Of a stretch of 18,962 nucleotides of DNA, positions 15,794 through 18,962 are shown piece after piece. The DNA comes from JAWLGW01 sp964569055. GTDB lineage: Bacteria > Planctomycetota > J058. The notes beneath the pieces are model-generated. The model did not search any database and had not been told where the DNA came from. It worked only from the letters and a program-made list of their open reading frames with translations. How positions within the stretch are numbered: the stretch's first letter is position 1; every line of letters starts with the position of its first letter. The stretch is taken from the NCBI GenBank assembly GCA_964569055.1, contig CAZMSZ010000121.1:1-18962 (forward strand). Reading direction: 5' to 3'. The position numbers were made by a program, and so were the translations under genes.

Positions 15794-15947
15794 GACCGCC
15801 AAGAGAGCTGTCGCTCGCGAGGTCAGCTCCTCGGCGTAGGAATCGACCGCCAGGAGAGCTGTCGCTCGCGAGGTCAGCTCCTCGGCGTAGGAATCGACCG
15901 CCAGGAGAGCTGTCGCTCGCGAGGTCAGCTCCCCGGCGTAGAAAATT
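15794..15947. repeat. 51-bp tandem repeat, three copies, with internal hairpin
   Basis: Copies start with GACCGCC at 15794, 15845 and 15896. The first two are almost identical; the third changes near its end. Each carries GAGCTG and CAGCTC as inverted arms (15805-15810 and 15824-15829 in copy 1) around a loop that contains the palindrome CTCGCGAG, and the stem can extend outwards to CGCC and GGCG with bulges. The period of 51 is 17 codons, so both strands stay open through the array. It lies just upstream of the pentapeptide gene. There are no unique spacers, so it is not a CRISPR. Confidence 0.9.
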
Positions 15948-16060
15948 GACCGCCAAGAGCGCCAAGAGCGCCAAGGAAGAGCTGTCGCTGCTGAGGTTCC
16001 CTCCTCGGCGGACCGCCAAGTCCGCCAAGGAGCTGTCGCTTGAACGGCAGTCCTCCTGGG
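15948..16060. repeat. Degenerate copies of the 51-bp unit with CGCCAAG runs
   Basis: Two further GACCGCC-starting units begin at 15948 and 16011. They keep GAGCTGTCGCT but have diverged second halves and contain short tandem runs of CGCCAAG-like heptamers to nonamers (for example around 15951-15976 and 16014-16030). They look like decayed members of the tandem array merged with another simple repeat. Confidence 0.7.
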
Positions 16061-16074
16061 CCCGAGCGGGAGCC

Positions 16075-16114
16075 CGAGTCCGAGTCCGAGTCCGAATCCG
16101 AATCCGAGTCCGAG
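16075..16114. repeat. CGAGTC / CGAATC hexamer array
   Basis: Six tandem hexamers (three CGAGTC, two CGAATC, one CGAGTC) plus a partial seventh. It follows the decayed 51-bp units directly. The unit differs from the GACTCC unit at the left edge of the window by one position when read on the other strand. No gene is supported here despite open frames. Confidence 0.85.
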
Positions 16115-16148
16115 AGGCGGTCGCGTGCGAGTCCACTTAGGAATGAAA

Positions 16149-16200
16149 CGCAGAGAGCGCCGAGCGCGCAGAGATCTCTGCGCGCTCGGCGCCCTCTGCG
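16149..16200. repeat. 52-bp nearly perfect loopless palindrome
   Basis: The arms of 26 bases (16149-16174 and 16175-16200) are reverse complements with a single mismatch (A at 16156 against C at 16193) and meet at the centre AGATCT. Both arms are built of CGCAGAG and GCGCCGAGCGCG pieces. Weaker pairing continues outside the arms. It lies 60 bases downstream of the kinase stop on the minus strand and could end transcription of the tpiA-kinase operon, but the following T content is low. Confidence 0.85.
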
Positions 16201-16223
16201 CTTCGTACTTCCATTCGGAAGCC

Positions 16224-16259
16224 GAGGCGGTTTGCAATGCGACAGCCTCCGACTCCGAA
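16224..16259. repeat. GAGGC/GCCTC hairpin with GCGACAGC motif and hexamer remnant
   Basis: The arms GAGGC (16224-16228) and GCCTC (16245-16249) flank a loop with GCGACAGC, the reverse complement of the recurring GCTGTCGC motif. The hexamer remnant CTCCGACTCCGAAT then runs right up to the kinase stop codon at 16262-16260. It is the same combination of motif and hexamer as at 7568-7632 and 16032-16114. Confidence 0.5.
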
Positions 16260-17558
16260 TCAGCCTCGGGCGGCCTCCAGGTCGCGGATCAGGTCGGTCA
16301 GCCGCGTGTAGCGGTCCTTGGGATTGACCGCCAGCATGCGCGAGACGACCTGGCGCACCTGCGGGGGGGTGGCCTGCATGGCGCGGGCTTGCGCCACGCC
16401 CTTGACCGCGGCCTGGAACATGGACTGCGCCGGGCCGGGCGGGACGGCGTCCTCGGCGGTGAGCATCTCGAACAGGGTCACGCCGAGGGCGTACACGTCG
16501 CCCTGATAGGTGGGCGGCTCGCCGCACAGGATCTCGGGGGCGATGAACGCCACGGTGCCGAGGATCTCGCCCTCCTGGGTGAGGCCGGCGTCGTCGTGCG
16601 GCTTGCTCAGGCCGAAGTCGCACAGCCGGACGTGGCCGCTGGCCGCGACGAGGATGTTCTCGGGCTTCACGTCGCGGTGCATGATCCCGCGCTCGTGCAG
16701 GGCCGCGAGGCCCTTGGCGACCTGCACGGCCACGTCGATCGCCCGATCGACGGCGAACCTCCCCTCGGCGTGGATCAGCTCGTCGAGCGGGGTGGCCGCG
16801 AAGTAGTCCATGTCGAGGTAGGGCAGGCCCTCGAGGGTGCCCATGTCGCGCACGCGGACGAGGTTGGGGTGCTCGATCCCCCGCAGCACCGTCTGCTCGC
16901 GCGCGAAGCGGCGGGCCCAGTCCTCGTCCACGGCGGCGACCTCGGGGTCGAGCACCTTGACGGCGGCCAGGCTGCCGTCGCTCAGGCGCACCCCCTTCAG
17001 CACGCGGGTCAGCGTGCCCTGCGCGAGCTCCGCCACGATCAGCACGCCGCCGAGCAGGAAGCCGCCCTCGGTGGTGATCGGACGTGAGGCCGGCCCTGTG
17101 AACGCCTTGGGGTCGATGCGACGCGGCAGGCCGCCGTTCCCCGAGGACAGGAGGTGGCCGAGCTGCAGGCGGGCCTGGAAGCGGGCCAGGAGGTCGTGCG
17201 GGCGATAGGGCCGCAGCACCGAGTCGACCGCGCCTTCTTCGAGCGCGTGGGCGAGCAGGTCCTCGTGCGTGGGCTCGACCAGCACCACGCACGGCGGGAT
17301 CGATGGGCCCTTGAGCCCCTTGAGGCCGCGCAGCACCTCGAGCCGGGTCAGCCCGTCGTCGGCGGCCAGCACCAGGAGCGAGGGGCGCGCGCCGTCCGCC
17401 ACCCGGCGCAGCGCCTCCTGCCCGTCGCACGGGGTGACGCGGCCGAGCGCGCCGAGCAGCGAGCGGAGCTCGCCGTCGTCGGCGGCCTCGCCGACCAGGA
17501 ACAGCTCCTCGCCGCCGTTGGCCTTGGTCCGCCCGTTCGCGCCTGACTGGTCGCTCAT
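16260..17558 (-). CDS. Ser/Thr protein kinase (PknB/Hanks type) with N-terminal pseudo-receiver domain
   Basis: A 432-residue soluble kinase. Residues 17-137 have the alternating fold of a response-regulator receiver, but the acidic pocket is not conserved, the phospho-acceptor position (around 65-66 in LLVLAADDG) is Ala, and the conserved Lys of the KP motif is Arg (LRPYRPHDLL, 115-124). It is therefore likely a non-phosphorylated signalling domain. The kinase domain spans about 165-430: the invariant Lys is K201 in AAVKVLD, the C-helix Glu is near 221, the catalytic loop is HRDVKPEN at 294-301, DFG at 314-316 and APE at 340-342, so it should be active. The glycine-rich loop (ELAQGTLTRV) is poor in glycine. 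There is no transmembrane segment or extracellular sensor. The ATG at 17558 follows GAGG; a longer start would overlap the upstream gene. It lies 10 bases after tpiA and is probably co-transcribed. Confidence 0.9.
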   Translation of the reverse strand: MSDQSGANGRTKANGGEELFLVGEAADDGELRSLLGALGRVTPCDGQEALRRVADGARPSLLVLAADDGLTRLEVLRGLKGLKGPSIPPCVVLVEPTHEDLLAHALEEGAVDSVLRPYRPHDLLARFQARLQLGHLLSSGNGGLPRRIDPKAFTGPASRPITTEGGFLLGGVLIVAELAQGTLTRVLKGVRLSDGSLAAVKVLDPEVAAVDEDWARRFAREQTVLRGIEHPNLVRVRDMGTLEGLPYLDMDYFAATPLDELIHAEGRFAVDRAIDVAVQVAKGLAALHERGIMHRDVKPENILVAASGHVRLCDFGLSKPHDDAGLTQEGEILGTVAFIAPEILCGEPPTYQGDVYALGVTLFEMLTAEDAVPPGPAQSMFQAAVKGVAQARAMQATPPQVRQVVSRMLAVNPKDRYTRLTDLIRDLEAARG

Positions 17559-17568
17559 GAAGGATGCC

Positions 17569-18459
17569 TCAGGCGGCGGCGAGGATGGCAAGCAACCGCT
17601 CGGCCTTCAGCGACGCGCCGCCGACCAGCGCGCCCGCGCAGCCGGACAGTGAGAGCAGGTCGCCCGCGTTGCGCTCGTCGACGCTGCCGCCGTACAGCAC
17701 GGGCATCCGCGCGGCGGCCTGGTCGCCGCACGCCCGCTCCAGGATCGCGCGCGCGTGGGCCAGCACGTCGGTCACCTCCGCCGGGGTGGGGGTCACCCCC
17801 TTGCCGATCGCCCAGCGCGGCTCGTATGCGATCACCACCTGCGCGGCGCGCGCCGGCTCGAGCCCGTCGAGGGCGGCCCGGAGCTGGTCGCTCACGACGC
17901 GCTGCGTCCGACCGGCGCGGCGCTCCTCCGCCGTCTCGCCGACGCACAACACGGGCCGAAGCCCGCCCGCGAGCGCGGCCCGCAGCTTGGCGCGGCAGCG
18001 CGCGTCGTCCTCGCCGGCGTGGCGGCGCTCGGAGTGGCCGACGAGCGCGAACGCGCAGCCGACGTCCACGAGGTGCCGGGCGGCGACCTCGCCGGTGTGC
18101 GCGCCCTCTCCGTGGGGAGACACGTCCTGCGCGCCGAGCTCGGCGGCGCCCGCCAGACCCTCTCGGAGCAGCGACAAGGCGGTGAACGGCGGGCAGATCA
18201 CCGGGGTCGCCCGAGCCGCCGCCGGGCGGCCGGCGCGAAAGGCGCGGGCGAACTCGGCCGCCTCGGCCAGCGTCTTGTGGCTCTTCCAGTTGGCGATCAC
18301 CAACCGGTCGGGAGCGACGAGGGGTCCCCCGCCCGCGACCGGCAGCAGCCCCCGCTTCCGGAGCACGTCGCGGGCGAGCGGCGTCAACAGGGCACCTGGC
18401 GGTAGCTCGACCCGCTCCATGCGCGCGAGGTCGGCGGCGGTGACCAGGGGGCGGGTCAT
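17569..18459 (-). CDS. tpiA: Triosephosphate isomerase with a 52-residue N-terminal extension
   Basis: Interconverts dihydroxyacetone phosphate and glyceraldehyde 3-phosphate in glycolysis and gluconeogenesis. The protein is 296 residues; the isomerase core (about 53-296) has the normal length of some 245 residues. Catalytic residues are all present: Asn57 and Lys59 in ANWK, His142 in VGHSERR, and Glu213 in AYEPRWAIGKG. The phosphate-binding YGGSV is at 256-260 and GGASL near 280-284. Residues 1-52 are an extra segment not found in ordinary enzymes, with the core phrase PPGALLTPLARDVLRKRGL. It resembles short N-terminal segments that I recall from EutT-type cobalamin adenosyltransferases and some bacterial microcompartment enzymes. 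The ATG at 18459 is the natural start; an upstream in-frame start at 18522 adds only low-complexity Arg/Gly sequence. It is the first gene of an operon with the Ser/Thr kinase. Confidence 0.93.
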   Translation of the reverse strand: MTRPLVTAADLARMERVELPPGALLTPLARDVLRKRGLLPVAGGGPLVAPDRLVIANWKSHKTLAEAAEFARAFRAGRPAAARATPVICPPFTALSLLREGLAGAAELGAQDVSPHGEGAHTGEVAARHLVDVGCAFALVGHSERRHAGEDDARCRAKLRAALAGGLRPVLCVGETAEERRAGRTQRVVSDQLRAALDGLEPARAAQVVIAYEPRWAIGKGVTPTPAEVTDVLAHARAILERACGDQAAARMPVLYGGSVDERNAGDLLSLSGCAGALVGGASLKAERLLAILAAA

Positions 18460-18464
18460 ACCAG

Positions 18465-18494
18465 ACCCTACTGCGCCGCCGCGCTCCGAGGCAA
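18465..18494 (-). promoter_or_regulatory. Possible promoter of tpiA
   Basis: On the minus strand TTGCCT (18494-18489) and TAGGGT (18470-18465) are separated by 18 bases. The second box ends only five bases before the ATG, which would make the message leaderless or nearly so; the weak ribosome-binding site agrees with that. Such boxes can occur by chance, so this is tentative. Confidence 0.2.
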
Positions 18495-18563
18495 GCGTGC
18501 GGGTTCTGCGTGGTCTCTGCACGCTGGGGGCGTCCTACCCTGGGTAGCGCCCCGCGCGCCACG

Positions 18564-18732
18564 CCCGAAACCCCTCGCGCACGACCAAGCGCCGTGTCGC
18601 CAGCATGAGCGCCGCTTCGGCCGGCGTGGCGCTCTCGCCAAGGTCTGGAAGCTCACGCCACTACAGCCGCGCCGCCGCGGCGGCGGTCACTCTCACTTGA
18701 CAGAGGCGGACTCATAGGAGCGACAGCGGGGG
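18564..18732. repeat. Diverged direct repeat, copy A
   Basis: This copy starts with CCCGAAACCCCTCGCGCAC and ends with GCGACAGCGGGGG. It aligns through most of its length with copy B about 250 bases to the right. Shared landmarks are AAGCGCC, GCGCCGCTTCGG, CTCTCGCCAAGG, the palindrome CGCCGCCGCGGCGGCG (18670-18685) and the GCGACAGC tail. No credible coding frame is seen. Confidence 0.75.
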
Positions 18733-18815
18733 CACGCTGGGGGGAGGCTGTCGCGAAATGAGCGTCGCTGATCCGGCTACCCGGCACACGAGCGACAGCT
18801 ACACCGGGCACTGGG
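18733..18815. other. Spacer between direct repeats with GCTGTCG motifs
   Basis: No gene. It contains AGGCTGTCGCG (18745-18755) and, in reverse, GAGCGACAGCT (18790-18800). These could pair with each other through GCTGTCGC and GCGACAGC, giving an eight-base stem around a roughly 38-base loop. Together with the two repeat copies it makes up most of the gene-free right end; 18495-18563 holds only a short CTACCC/GGGTAG hairpin. Confidence 0.45.
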
Positions 18816-18962
18816 CCCGAAGCCCCTCACGCACTACAAAGCGCCCTCTCGCCAAGGAGCAGCGCCGCTTCGGGCGGCGCGGCGCCGACACCAACACCTG
18901 GCGCACTACACCCGTGCAGCCGCGCCGCCGCGGCGGCGCGCAATCTCAGCGACAGCGGGGGG
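18816..18962. repeat. Diverged direct repeat, copy B (reaches the window edge)
   Basis: Copy B starts with CCCGAAGCCCCTCACGCAC and runs to the last base, ending in GCGACAGC plus a G run. It contains a clean hairpin, GCGCCGC TTCGG GCGGCGC (18862-18880), and a 20-bp perfect palindrome (18921-18940) centred on CCGCGG. The element may continue past the window. Confidence 0.75.

Noticed and set aside
15794..16060. CRISPR-like array of 51-bp units
   Set aside because: The units abut each other with no unique spacers, and no cas gene is present; it is a plain tandem repeat.
15687..16136. N-terminal extension of the pentapeptide protein read through the repeat DNA
   Set aside because: The frame is open only because 51-bp and 6-bp repeats keep phase. 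The extension is low complexity, and a GTG with a Shine-Dalgarno sequence at 15686 starts the recognisable domain.
16125..16200. Classical intrinsic terminator
   Set aside because: The hairpin is very strong, but the downstream sequence on the minus strand (GTTTCATTCC) is a poor T-tract, so I list it as a palindrome with possible terminator function.
18468..18656. Minus-strand small open frame upstream of tpiA
   Set aside because: It is Arg-rich, lies within direct-repeat copy A and shows no start signal or recognisable domain.

Overview
This is a very GC-rich (by eye about three quarters G+C) bacterial window, probably from a metagenome assembly because it carries a 100-base scaffold gap at 9465-9564. 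No rRNA or marker gene fixes the taxon. The GC content, GTG starts, a Ser/Thr kinase with a receiver-like N-terminus, a NACHT-like pentapeptide protein, a multihaem cytochrome and many short intergenic repeats fit Myxococcota best, with Planctomycetota as the main alternative. I see no tRNA, rRNA, CRISPR array, transposase or phage gene.

Layout from left to right. A hexanucleotide array (1-84) lies before a plus-strand Na/phosphate symporter (151-1797). It converges on a tight three-gene minus-strand operon (4322 down to 1805) coding for a polytopic membrane protein, a membrane-anchored protein with a PRC-barrel-like segment, and a lipoprotein-like protein; the last two share a paralogous beta domain. 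Next on the minus strand come a DUF262 (GmrSD-type) protein and an HI0933/YhiN-type flavoprotein in one operon (7537 down to 4502). A repeat-rich spacer follows (7538-7832), then a five-haem cytochrome whose 5' end runs into the gap, and beyond the gap a secreted two-module M16 zinc peptidase. A divergent promoter region (12199-12326) leads to a plus-strand STAS-like/SDR pair, whose end overlaps tail-to-tail with a large minus-strand protein that has a degenerate P-loop domain and a pentapeptide-repeat C-terminus. After another repeat-rich spacer (15687-16259), a minus-strand operon encodes triosephosphate isomerase with an unusual N-terminal extension and a Ser/Thr kinase with a pseudo-receiver domain. 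The right end (18460-18962) has no gene and holds a diverged direct repeat of palindromic sequence.

The genes are mostly housekeeping, transport and regulation. No complete defence system is visible; the DUF262 protein and the STAND-like pentapeptide protein are the only defence-flavoured genes, and both look degenerate at key catalytic positions. The most unusual material is the intergenic DNA: hexamer arrays of several related units, a recurring GCTGTCG-containing hairpin, a 51-bp tandem repeat, a 52-bp almost loopless palindrome, a long inverted repeat built of hexamers, and a duplicated palindromic element at the right edge. All function calls rest on motif recognition by eye; no database search was run.
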